DNA from: Planctomycetota bacterium
GTDB lineage: Bacteria; Planctomycetota; Planctomycetia; Pirellulales; Pirellulaceae
DNA length: 33,598 nt
Assembly (NCBI GenBank): GCA_029259935.1
Contig: JAJDEH010000198.1
Coordinates: 1-33,598, forward strand
Direction of reading: 5' to 3'
In this document: positions 9,150 through 15,897 of the stretch, in pieces
Position numbering within the stretch: the stretch's first letter is position 1
Layout of the letters: every line of letters starts with the position of its first letter
Program-made: the position numbers and the translations under genes
The notes under the pieces: model-generated
The model's input: the letters and a program-made list of their open reading frames with translations, nothing else
Databases searched by the model: none
Told to the model about the DNA's origin: nothing

Positions 9150-9312
9150 GTATATCCTCGGTGGTTGACACAGACAATATCTTAACGCGACGCGACCGAA
9201 GCGACATCCCGGAGCGGCCTTGCCGCGGCCAAATACGAATCACGAAATTGATCACCAAGACCTCTTGGTCATTGAACGTGGGCGTCACACCTGATTCAAT
9301 GACACTGTCCAT
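9136..9312 (-). CDS. Possible small protein, unrecognised
   Basis: A 58-codon frame starts with ATG at 9312, preceded by an excellent GGAGG eight bases upstream. It lies in the 190-base gap between bicupin and rarA and overlaps the bicupin start by 14 bases, which would permit translational coupling. The product (MDSVIESGVTPTFN..., then VLVINFVIRIWPRQGR) has a short hydrophobic stretch and no family I recognise. The strong ribosome-binding site is the main argument for it; the basic, low-information C-terminus is the main argument against. Confidence 0.3.
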   Translation of the reverse strand: MDSVIESGVTPTFNDQEVLVINFVIRIWPRQGRSGMSLRSRRVKILSVSTTEDIHGPN

Positions 9313-9339
9313 CGTCGCATCCTCCAATCATCGCTCGTC

Positions 9340-10677
9340 ATGTCATTGTTCGAGAAATCTGAACAGGCGAATCTGCAAAGCGCTCAGCCATTGGCCGCGC
9401 GGATGCGTCCCGTGAAGCTCGATGAATTCGTCGGGCAGCAGCATTTCTTGGGCGAAGGCAAGCTGCTGCGCCGTTTGCTGAAAGCCGATCGGCTCGGCTC
9501 GGTAATTTTCTACGGTCCGCCCGGAACGGGAAAGACCACACTCGCTCGCCTACTGGCCACGGAAACGCGCAGCCGCTTTCGTCAACTGAGCGCCGTGACC
9601 AGCGGCGTCAAGGATCTGCGCGCCGTCTTGGATGATTCGCGCGACGAGCTAGCGGCGGCCGGCCGTCGAACCCTGCTGTTCATCGACGAGATCCATCGGT
9701 TTAACAAAACGCAACAAGACGCTCTGCTTCCTGATGTCGAAGACGGTATCGTGACGCTGGTCGGGGCGACCACGGCGAATCCCTTTTTTGCCGTCAACAG
9801 CGCGCTGGTCAGTCGCAGCCAGATCTTTCAGTTTCAAGCGCTTGAGCCCGAACATATCAAGGCGCTGCTGCAACGTGCCGTGACGGACAAGTATCGCGGG
9901 CTGGGAGCGAAAGAGGTGCAACTGGAAGACGACGCGGCGGATTTTTTGGCCGAAGTCTGCGACGGCGACGGTCGCCGGGCGCTAACGGCGCTGGAAATCG
10001 GAGTCCTGTCCAGCACGGAAAAGCCACTGATCTTCACTCGCCAGTTGGCCGAAGAGTCGGTGCAACGCAAAGCGATTGAATATGATGGCAGCGGAGATGG
10101 CCATTACGACGCGGCCAGCGCGTTGATCAAGAGCATGCGCGGCAGCGACCCGGACGCGGCGCTGTACTGGCTGGCGCGCATGCTCGAAGCGGGCGAAGAC
10201 GTGCGGTTTTTGTGTCGGCGATTGATCATTCTGGCCAGTGAAGACATTGGCAACGCCGATCCGCAAGCACTGTGCGTGGCGGTCGCGGCGATGCAGGCTT
10301 GCGAATTCGTGGGATTGCCCGAATGTCGGTTGACGTTGTCTCAAGCCGTGACGTATCTCGCATGCGCTCCTAAATCCAACGCCGCGACGGTTGCCATTGG
10401 CGAGGCATCGCGCGACGTGCGCGAAGGCCGGTTGCTGCCGGTCCCCGTCCATTTGCGCGACTCGCACTATGGAGGTGCAAAGCAACTGGGCCACGGGGCG
10501 GACTATGAATACTCGCACAACGCGGAAGACGGAGTCGCGGCCCAGGACTATCTGGGAGTCGATCGACAATACTATCACCCGACCAACCGAGGTTTTGAAA
10601 AGGAGCTGGCGAAGCGGCTGGCCGAGATCAGAAAGAAGCTCAGCCAGGCCAAATCAACGGATGCGGACGATGCCTAG
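9340..10677 (+). CDS. rarA: Replication-associated recombination protein A
   Basis: A 445-residue AAA+ ATPase of the RarA/MgsA (Mgs1/WRNIP1) family, which acts at stalled replication forks and is related to clamp-loader subunits. Walker A is GPPGTGKTT (59-67), Walker B LLFIDEIH (112-119), sensor 1 GATTANP (142-148), and SALVSRS carries the arginine-finger region. The C-terminal tetramerisation part has the family phrases AIKSMRGSDPDAALYWLARM-like (here LIKSMRGSDPDAALYW) and VPVHLRDSHY. Length is typical. The ATG at 9340 agrees with the family N-terminus; no clear Shine-Dalgarno precedes it. The TAG stop (10675-10677) coincides with the outer end of an inserted inverted-repeat element. Confidence 0.95.
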   Translation: MSLFEKSEQANLQSAQPLAARMRPVKLDEFVGQQHFLGEGKLLRRLLKADRLGSVIFYGPPGTGKTTLARLLATETRSRFRQLSAVTSGVKDLRAVLDDSRDELAAAGRRTLLFIDEIHRFNKTQQDALLPDVEDGIVTLVGATTANPFFAVNSALVSRSQIFQFQALEPEHIKALLQRAVTDKYRGLGAKEVQLEDDAADFLAEVCDGDGRRALTALEIGVLSSTEKPLIFTRQLAEESVQRKAIEYDGSGDGHYDAASALIKSMRGSDPDAALYWLARMLEAGEDVRFLCRRLIILASEDIGNADPQALCVAVAAMQACEFVGLPECRLTLSQAVTYLACAPKSNAATVAIGEASRDVREGRLLPVPVHLRDSHYGGAKQLGHGADYEYSHNAEDGVAAQDYLGVDRQYYHPTNRGFEKELAKRLAEIRKKLSQAKSTDADDA

Positions 10678-10813
10678 CTGGTTTGTTGAAGAACCGTGCT
10701 GGGTGGGTGGCTGGGGTCGAACGAACGTGAGCCCCCAGAACGTCAATACTGGGGGGTCGCTCGCTCAACCCCAGCCACCCTATAAAAGTTGGACTTTTTT
10801 CAACAGTCGGCTA
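10675..10813. mobile_element. MITE-like nested inverted-repeat element
   Basis: A roughly 139-base element between convergent rarA and the PqaA-like gene. Outer arms TAGCTGGTTTGTTGAAGAAC (10675-10694) and TTTTTTCAACAGTCGGCTA (10795-10813) are imperfect inverted repeats. Inside are perfect 13-base arms GGGTGGCTGGGGT (10705-10717) and ACCCCAGCCACCC (10768-10780), extended by imperfect pairing up to GCCCCCAG / CTGGGGGG. No reading frame is inside. The left end provides the rarA stop codon. A partial copy of the right inner arm is at 24933-24965. It may also serve as a bidirectional terminator. Confidence 0.7.
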
Positions 10814-10837
10814 ACTCTGCGGGTTGCTAGTAGCGGC

Positions 10838-12235
10838 CTATTCGCCGCCCACATCGACCTGTTCTTCCCCCACGACGGTCACATTCGTTGACAAGAAGAA
10901 TGGAAACGTCGCCCCGTCGTACACCGCTTCCCCAAACATCGCGGCATAGCCTGTGTCGGGAATCTCTAGTTGATGCGTGAAACCGCCGTTCCCATCCGAC
11001 TTGGCGGGGGTGGATTTCCAGCGGACCTCACGAAAATCGCGAATTTTCGAAGTCGCCTTCCAAATTTGAACGCGCCGTGGCCGTGGTTCGCTGTGTATCG
11101 AGAGCGTGGCCGTTTTGTCATCCGCCGAGCGCTTGAAGTTCCAGTCCAGTTTCGGCAGCGGCTTGCCGTCGATCGCTCGTTGGTGCAGCGCGGCAATGCT
11201 GCCCATAACGCGTCCCAGATCATTCAAGCCGTGCCCATTGTTCGGAACATACAAGATGTGCTTTTCGCCCTGCAACTTGTCCCAATACAAGTTCAGCGAA
11301 TCGATCGGCCAATAGCGGTCGTTGGTGCCGATCAAAATCAGCTTGGGCTGCGTCAGTGCCGCACGATAGTTGAACGGATCAACGATTTTCAGTAACTCGC
11401 GACCTTGCTCGGTTTGCATTTTCTCATGCAGGTTTCGCTCGGTGTAGTCATCAATCTGATTGGAGAACTTGCCCCACACGTCGCTTTGATGCTTTAAGTG
11501 TTGGCCCATGTTGAGCACGTCAATCACCATCGGCGCGATGACTTTCGCCCGCTTGTCGGCCGCCCCGGTCAGCCACGTCGTCCAGCCTCGCTTGGACGCG
11601 CCGGTGACGGTGAAGGACTTGATGTCCAGAGCCCACTCGCTCTTGCCGAAGGCCTCAACGGTATCCATCGCTCGCACGGCGCTCTTCACCATCGGCAACA
11701 ACAGCGGCCAAGTATCGTCGCCCGTTTCGAGATACTTGTCGAACGTGTAGGCAATGATTTGATCTTCATACTTGCCCTCGAAAATCGGCTGCTGGGGAAC
11801 CTGCAACAAAACGGCGACGGGGCTTTTGAGTTGCTCGGCCAATGCCGCGAACTGTTCGGCTTGTCGCGGCAACGAATCGCCGTCTTTCGCCGGCTCTTCC
11901 AATTCATCCCGCCAGGCACCACCGGTGATGTAGAGCAGCGCGTGTTGTGCGTCGTCGCGGCAGGTCGAGGGCTTGATCAGAAACAGTTGATGCTTCCAGG
12001 CAATCTTCCGCCACGTTTGCGAAGCGACGATCAATTCCGCATAACGGGCCTTTCCCAAACTGCCGTCGCGGCGTTTTTTCCATTCGTAGCTGGCGTCGTC
12101 ATTGGCCAAATAGCGAGAAAGCGCGCCGCCAGGTGGCTCCGCGCCACCAACTATAGGTGGATGCCAAGCAAACGAGCCTAAAGTGACGATGAGGCTCGCC
12201 AGGACGGTCTGGGAAAGAGTTGACGATGTTTTCAA
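10838..12235 (-). CDS. PhoPQ-activated pathogenicity-related (PqaA-like) protein
   Basis: A 465-residue exported protein of the PhoPQ-related family (Pfam PF10142, PqaA), with an alpha/beta-hydrolase-like fold. A signal peptide (LSQTVLASLIVTLGSFAWH) is followed by YEW and HALLYITGGAWRDE. The nucleophile elbow is TGASKRGWTTWLT. PKLILIGTNDRYWPIDSLNLYWDKL precedes the late acid, and YVPNNGHGL holds the probable catalytic His. The family is common in planctomycetes, where its function is unknown despite the name. The start is TTG at 12235, supported by GGAG seven bases upstream; that initiation region is tandemly duplicated. The gene is divergent from the BioF-type gene. Confidence 0.9.
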   Translation of the reverse strand: MKTSSTLSQTVLASLIVTLGSFAWHPPIVGGAEPPGGALSRYLANDDASYEWKKRRDGSLGKARYAELIVASQTWRKIAWKHQLFLIKPSTCRDDAQHALLYITGGAWRDELEEPAKDGDSLPRQAEQFAALAEQLKSPVAVLLQVPQQPIFEGKYEDQIIAYTFDKYLETGDDTWPLLLPMVKSAVRAMDTVEAFGKSEWALDIKSFTVTGASKRGWTTWLTGAADKRAKVIAPMVIDVLNMGQHLKHQSDVWGKFSNQIDDYTERNLHEKMQTEQGRELLKIVDPFNYRAALTQPKLILIGTNDRYWPIDSLNLYWDKLQGEKHILYVPNNGHGLNDLGRVMGSIAALHQRAIDGKPLPKLDWNFKRSADDKTATLSIHSEPRPRRVQIWKATSKIRDFREVRWKSTPAKSDGNGGFTHQLEIPDTGYAAMFGEAVYDGATFPFFLSTNVTVVGEEQVDVGGE

Positions 12236-12267
12236 ATCAGATCTCCGTTTTCAATTCAGATCTCCAT
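12230..12267 (-). repeat. Tandem duplicated translation-initiation unit
   Basis: Two direct 19-base units read GGAGATCTGAATTGAAAAC and GGAGATCTGATTTGAAAAC on the minus strand. Each carries a Shine-Dalgarno and a TTG. The second TTG (12235) starts the PqaA-like gene. The first TTG (12254) opens a five-codon frame, MKTEI, whose TGA ends one base before the real start codon, so it could act as a coupled upstream frame. Confidence 0.6.
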
Positions 12268-12401
12268 TGCCTGAAGGCCCATTCTTCACCTTCTTCTGAC
12301 TGGACTGTAGGATGGAGATTCGGCGACGTCAAGTCGATCAACGCACGCTTATGGGCTCTACGCCTGATGGCTCCTCGATTTAGACCAGGAAAAGAAACTC
12401 A

Positions 12402-13598
12402 GTGGCAGCGCGACCCCTTACATGGATCGACAACGCTTTGGCCGAGCTAGACAAGGCTCATTTGCGGCGCCGTCTGGCCACCCGTTGCGGCCGACAAAGC
12501 GGTCGCCGGATTGATCTCGAGGGCCGCTCGTATGTCAATTTTAGTTCCAATGACTATCTTGGTTTGGCATCCGACCCGCGGCTGGCCGAGGCGGCAAAAG
12601 AAGCTCTTGCCGAAGCGGGATGGGGCAGCGGGGCCAGTCCGCTCGTCACGGGCCGCGAGGCACTTCACGCGAAGTTGGAGACTGAACTGGCCAAGTTTGA
12701 AGGTACCGAAGCCGCTCTGTTGTTCCCGACCGGTTTCGCCGCCAACATGGGAACGATCACGGCTCTGGTCGGCCGCGACGACGTTGTGTTCAGCGACGCC
12801 AAGAACCACGCCAGCATCATCGACGGCTGCCGGCTGTCGGGTGCCGAAGTGGTCATCTATCCGCACCGCGACACGAGCCGCTTGTCCGAACAACTCAGCC
12901 AAGCATGCGGTCGCCGCCGTCTAATCGTCAGCGACTCACTCTTCAGCATGGACGGCGACTTAGCACCGCTCGCGCAACTGGCCGAGCTCGCGGAGCAACA
13001 CGACGCCATGTTGATGGTCGACGAGGCGCACGCGACCGGAGTCTTTGGCAACCGGGGCCGCGGCGTGGCCGAACATCAAAACGCGGAAGACGGAGTCCAC
13101 ATTCGGGTGGGAACGCTTAGCAAGGCGCTAGGGTCCATCGGCGGATTTGTCGCGGGCAGCCTGAGCTTGATTGATTGGCTTGCCAATCGGGCCCGGGCTT
13201 ACGTCTTTTCCACGGCCGCGCCGGCTGCGACGTGCGCTCCTGGAATCACAGCGCTGCAAATTGTGATCGACGAGCCGCACCGTCGTCGCGATCTGTTGGC
13301 CCGCGCCCAACGACTGCGCGAACAGCTTGCGATGGACGGATGGCAGACGGGAACATCGGAAAGCCAGATCATACCGGTCATGTTGGGCGATCCCGAATCA
13401 ACCATGCGGATGTCCGCCGCGCTGCGCGAGGCCGGCTTTTTGGTCCCCGGCATTCGTCCGCCCTCGGTCCCCGCCGGAGAATCTCTGCTGAGAATCAGCC
13501 TCAGCAGCGCGCACCAGGAAGACGACATCGCCCAACTAGTCGCCGCTCTTCAGGAAACGAACACGGGAACGAGTCCAGTTATTGGCAAGCAGAAGTGA
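12402..13598 (+). CDS. bioF: 8-amino-7-oxononanoate synthase (BioF-type)
   Basis: A 398-residue PLP-dependent alpha-oxoamine synthase, expected to condense pimeloyl-thioester with L-alanine in biotin synthesis. Features: SSNDYLGLASDPRL (48-61), GWGSGASPLVTG (73-84), the aldimine-stacking His in KNHASI (H136), DEAHATGVFG (207-216) and the PLP lysine K241 in GTLSKALGSIGG. The close relative 2-amino-3-ketobutyrate CoA ligase cannot be fully excluded, but overall phrasing fits BioF. No other biotin gene is in the window. The start is GTG at 12402. The last 12 residues (NTGTSPVIGKQK) are encoded by a sequence that matches the left flank of the intact RAYT downstream, so the native C-terminus was probably replaced. 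Confidence 0.87.
   Translation: MAARPLTWIDNALAELDKAHLRRRLATRCGRQSGRRIDLEGRSYVNFSSNDYLGLASDPRLAEAAKEALAEAGWGSGASPLVTGREALHAKLETELAKFEGTEAALLFPTGFAANMGTITALVGRDDVVFSDAKNHASIIDGCRLSGAEVVIYPHRDTSRLSEQLSQACGRRRLIVSDSLFSMDGDLAPLAQLAELAEQHDAMLMVDEAHATGVFGNRGRGVAEHQNAEDGVHIRVGTLSKALGSIGGFVAGSLSLIDWLANRARAYVFSTAAPAATCAPGITALQIVIDEPHRRRDLLARAQRLREQLAMDGWQTGTSESQIIPVMLGDPESTMRMSAALREAGFLVPGIRPPSVPAGESLLRISLSSAHQEDDIAQLVAALQETNTGTSPVIGKQK
13559..13597 (+). repeat. Left-end sequence of an old RAYT element
   Basis: This stretch matches 15069-15111, directly upstream of the intact RAYT gene. Both start ACGAACA, continue with a GGGACG-like run, share the identical 15-mer GTCCAGTTATTGGCA (13573-13587 and 15089-15103) and end in a purine-rich GGCGGAGG-like run. 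It lies inside the 3' end of the BioF-type gene. With 14325-14436 it frames the toxin-antitoxin pair. Confidence 0.7.
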
Positions 13599-13611
13599 TC
13601 GCGGCAAGCGG

Positions 13612-13947
13612 TCAAAGCCATTCGACTCGGTTTGCCATCTCTTCCGCGGAATAGGCACCGTGGACAAGAAGGAGCGACTGCAGCGTCTCACCGATTGAAT
13701 ATTTGCCCTGGTGGCAGTAGCAGATCCCTGCGTGCTGCGTGCCGGATGCTGCCCGCCTTAGAAAATCGTCATCGTGAGTGAAGATGACACGACCTTCCGC
13801 CAGGGCAAAGGCGATGTGCTCTGAGTCGTCTACGCCAGCAAGGCCCGCATCAACTGTTGTTGTGACGCTGACTCCCTGAGCACGTAGCCCAACGGCGACT
13901 GCGGTGGCGATATGCTCGTCAAGATGAAACCGGATTTCCGTTGTCAT
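13612..13947 (-). CDS. DUF5615 PIN-like protein, probable toxin
   Basis: A 111-residue protein of the DUF5615 family (PIN-like, Mut7-C-related), paired with DUF433 antitoxins in type II toxin-antitoxin modules. The N-terminal FHLDEHI carries an Asp/Glu pair, and later acidic positions lie in VDDSEHIAFA and FTHDDDFLRRA, together consistent with a metal-dependent nuclease centre. HAGICYCHQGKYSIGE follows the core. The gene overlaps the upstream DUF433 gene by 29 bases, so translation is probably coupled. It is convergent with the BioF-type gene. Nuclease activity is inferred from the fold family only. Confidence 0.85.
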   Translation of the reverse strand: MTTEIRFHLDEHIATAVAVGLRAQGVSVTTTVDAGLAGVDDSEHIAFALAEGRVIFTHDDDFLRRAASGTQHAGICYCHQGKYSIGETLQSLLLVHGAYSAEEMANRVEWL

Positions 13948-14281
13948 CGTTACCGGTTCGAAGAGAGTCTTTCAGTTTCGTGTACCGAGTTGTGCCTTGA
14001 TCCGCCTCAAGGCGATTTGAAAACTCCTCCGCCTCCTTCATCTCTTGCTCGATTTGCTCGCGGTGGTCGTAATAGAATGCAAGAGCGGCGTGGACGTCGG
14101 CAACACTTAGCTGCGGGAAGTCGGCGACGATTTGTTCTGGCCGCCTACCCTGCAGGTTATGCCAGATGTGAACATCCCAAATGCGAATGCGAGTACCGGC
14201 AACACAGGGCTTCCCGCCGCAGACTGCCGGATTTCGTTCGATGTGCTTCGCTGTAACGGCTGCTTCGGTGTTTGGATCCAT
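13919..14281 (-). CDS. DUF433 protein, probable antitoxin
   Basis: A 120-residue DUF433 protein, the usual antitoxin partner of DUF5615 proteins (VapB45-like). The core is intact: HIERNPAVCGGKPCVAGTRIRIWDV, then LQGRRPEQIVADFPQLSVADVHAALAFYYDHREQIEQEM, a winged-helix-type DNA-binding fold that probably autorepresses the operon. The C-terminal extension (EEFSNRLEADQGTT onward) should bind the toxin. The gene starts with ATG at 14281, only six bases after a perfect TATAAT, so the mRNA may be leaderless. The pair sits between two RAYT-derived ends, which suggests it arrived as, or inside, a mobile element. Confidence 0.87.
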   Translation of the reverse strand: MDPNTEAAVTAKHIERNPAVCGGKPCVAGTRIRIWDVHIWHNLQGRRPEQIVADFPQLSVADVHAALAFYYDHREQIEQEMKEAEEFSNRLEADQGTTRYTKLKDSLRTGNDDNGNPVSS

Positions 14282-14287
14282 ACGCCA

Positions 14288-14293
14288 ATTATA
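14288..14293 (-). promoter_or_regulatory. -10 box of the antitoxin-toxin operon
   Basis: On the minus strand a perfect TATAAT is followed by TGGCGT and then the ATG of the DUF433 gene. A start site about seven bases downstream of the -10 box would fall on the A of the ATG, giving a leaderless transcript. A possible -35 (TGGATT) lies 18 bases upstream. GGGCTATTCCGGGG between the boxes could host the autoregulator. Confidence 0.45.
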
Positions 14294-14324
14294 CCCCGGA
14301 ATAGCCCGGTGAATCCACGAGAAT

Positions 14325-14436
14325 CAAACGGACATTATTGTCAGTCCGGAAATGGGTTAAGAAAAAAGCAAGAAACTGGGACTGAAAGCGACGCAGCGCA
14401 GGCCAGGAAGGCCGAAGAAACGGTAAACTGCATCCG
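14325..14436 (+). pseudogene. RAYT transposase 3' end remnant
   Basis: Bases 14370-14426 translate as KKLGLKATQRRPGRPKKR plus stop, against KKLGLEASLRRPGRPKKR plus stop at the end of the intact RAYT; I count 48 of 57 identical bases. Weaker similarity continues upstream (GGAAATGGGTT against CCGAATGGGTC), where a one-base deletion breaks the frame, and a few bases past the stop. The 5' part of the transposase is gone. Confidence 0.8.
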
Positions 14437-14480
14437 TCTCTGTCCCCCCGTTTCCAACCAGCCCGTTTCCTATCAAACCT

Positions 14481-15011
14481 ATGAGCATCACGAAGTTGAT
14501 TCAGCGACGCAGTGGTCGACCGATTCAGTTAAGCCTCGTCGCTCTGTTCCTTGTCGTCACGGTCGCCTGCTTGGCCTTTGCCATGCCTCGGGCTTCGATC
14601 ATGTTCGGTGGGCCGCTGGCCATGATCATACTTGGCATCGCTTGTTCATGTGACTCAATTGTCAATCGCGAGAAAGGCTCGTTTCGTGCGAACCAGTTGT
14701 GCCGCCGGCTGACGGTACTCCTTCCTTGCGTGGGCATTTGGTCACTGCTCGCGGCACTGATGGCATATCGCATTGGACGGGGCGGTTCCCTCCCGATTTG
14801 GCTTTCGACGTTGGCCGGACCATTCTCGTTTATCGATTCGACGCCGGTGATTCGACATTATCCGACGATCGCCATCGTGATCGCACTGGTTTCATTCGGT
14901 CTTGTCATTTGTCACCCAATTCGGCCGAGGTGGTACTCCGTGTTCCCGACGGTGGTCGGTGTTTCATTGTGGTTCCTGGCCGGTTTCTTGTTTACGTATA
15001 GTGGGGTGTGA
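14481..15011 (+). CDS. Small multi-pass membrane protein, unrecognised
   Basis: A 176-residue hydrophobic protein with about five predicted transmembrane helices (LSLVALFLVVTVACLAFAM, MFGGPLAMIILGIAC, LTVLLPCVGIWSLLAALMAY, TIAIVIALVSFGLVIC, VFPTVVGVSLWFLAGFLF). The start RRSGRPIQLSLVALFLVVT resembles the short basic-plus-helix N-termini of many small planctomycete membrane proteins. No catalytic motif is visible. It lies between the RAYT remnant and the intact RAYT, facing the same way as both, so it could be a passenger or a local gene caught between insertions. Function unknown. Confidence 0.65.
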   Translation: MSITKLIQRRSGRPIQLSLVALFLVVTVACLAFAMPRASIMFGGPLAMIILGIACSCDSIVNREKGSFRANQLCRRLTVLLPCVGIWSLLAALMAYRIGRGGSLPIWLSTLAGPFSFIDSTPVIRHYPTIAIVIALVSFGLVICHPIRPRWYSVFPTVVGVSLWFLAGFLFTYSGV

Positions 15012-15068
15012 TTTAGTGCTTCCCCGCCCCGCGACGACTTGAAACTGGGGGGTGTTCCAGAATCGCCA

Positions 15069-15111
15069 ACGAACAAAAACGGGGACGGGTCCAGTTATTG
15101 GCAGGCGGAGG
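15069..15111 (+). repeat. Left-end sequence of the intact RAYT element
   Basis: Copy of the sequence at 13559-13597, sharing the 15-mer GTCCAGTTATTGGCA. It lies 21 bases upstream of the RAYT start codon and probably marks the element's left boundary. It includes AAAACGGGGACGGG. Confidence 0.65.
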
Positions 15112-15132
15112 CGTTTGCGGTACACTGGGTGG

Positions 15133-15804
15133 ATGCCTAGAACTGCACGTATAGCGCCTGGCGGGATGGTCTACCACGTGATCAATCGGGGCGCGGGGAA
15201 GCAACAGATCTTCTTCAATGACGACGACTACCTTGCTTTTGAGCAGGTTATTCGCGAGACGCTCGAGAAACTGCCGATGCGGCTGTTGAGTTACTGTCTG
15301 ATGCCGAATCATTGGCATTTTGTCTTGTGGCCCAAAAACAAGGGCGACCTTGGCCTATTCATGCAGCGATTGACCGTAACGCATGCAGCTCGCTGGCAGA
15401 AGACCTACAACTTGGTAGGGTTTGGACATGTCTACCAAGGGCGATTCAAATCCTTTCCCGTCGCGACGGACGACTACTTCTATCAGGTTATACGTTATAC
15501 AGAGCGAAACGCTTTGCGTGCCAAGCTCGTTACCAAGGCCGAAGAATGGCCCTGGTCCAGCCTTTGGATCGATCAGTTCGGATCGGCCGAGCATCGTGGC
15601 ATGCTCACGCGTTGGCCCTTGCCCCGCCCGCGCAAGTGGTTGCAATATGTGAACGCTCCCGAGACCGATGCGGAACTTGAAGCGCTTCGGCGCAGTTGCG
15701 TTCGTGGAGCACCTTTCGGCAGCCCCGAATGGGTCAAAAAGACAGCCAAAAAGTTGGGACTCGAAGCGTCCCTGCGCAGGCCGGGAAGGCCGAAGAAACG
15801 GTAA
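15133..15804 (+). CDS. REP-associated tyrosine transposase (RAYT)
   Basis: A 223-residue single-domain HUH nuclease of the Y1/IS200-like group, RAYT subfamily, which cleaves single-stranded hairpin DNA. The His-x-His motif is in MPNHWHFVLW, and the catalytic Tyr is expected in YTERNALRAKLV. The N-terminal MPRTARIAPGGMVYHVINRG and the tail PFGSPEWVKKTAKKLGL ending in RRPGRPKKR are characteristic of RAYTs. The frame extends upstream to 15052, but ATG 15133 matches the family start and the extension is element-end sequence. The gene looks intact. An older relative left its tail at 14370-14426. No TnpB or other accessory gene is present, as usual for RAYTs. Confidence 0.93.
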   Translation: MPRTARIAPGGMVYHVINRGAGKQQIFFNDDDYLAFEQVIRETLEKLPMRLLSYCLMPNHWHFVLWPKNKGDLGLFMQRLTVTHAARWQKTYNLVGFGHVYQGRFKSFPVATDDYFYQVIRYTERNALRAKLVTKAEEWPWSSLWIDQFGSAEHRGMLTRWPLPRPRKWLQYVNAPETDAELEALRRSCVRGAPFGSPEWVKKTAKKLGLEASLRRPGRPKKR

Positions 15805-15897
15805 ACTGGCTTCGTCGACAGTCAAATACGATAGCAGGAGCGGTTTGACTCACTGCCCCCTTCTTGTCGAGACCCAATTACCACTACACTTGACGAC

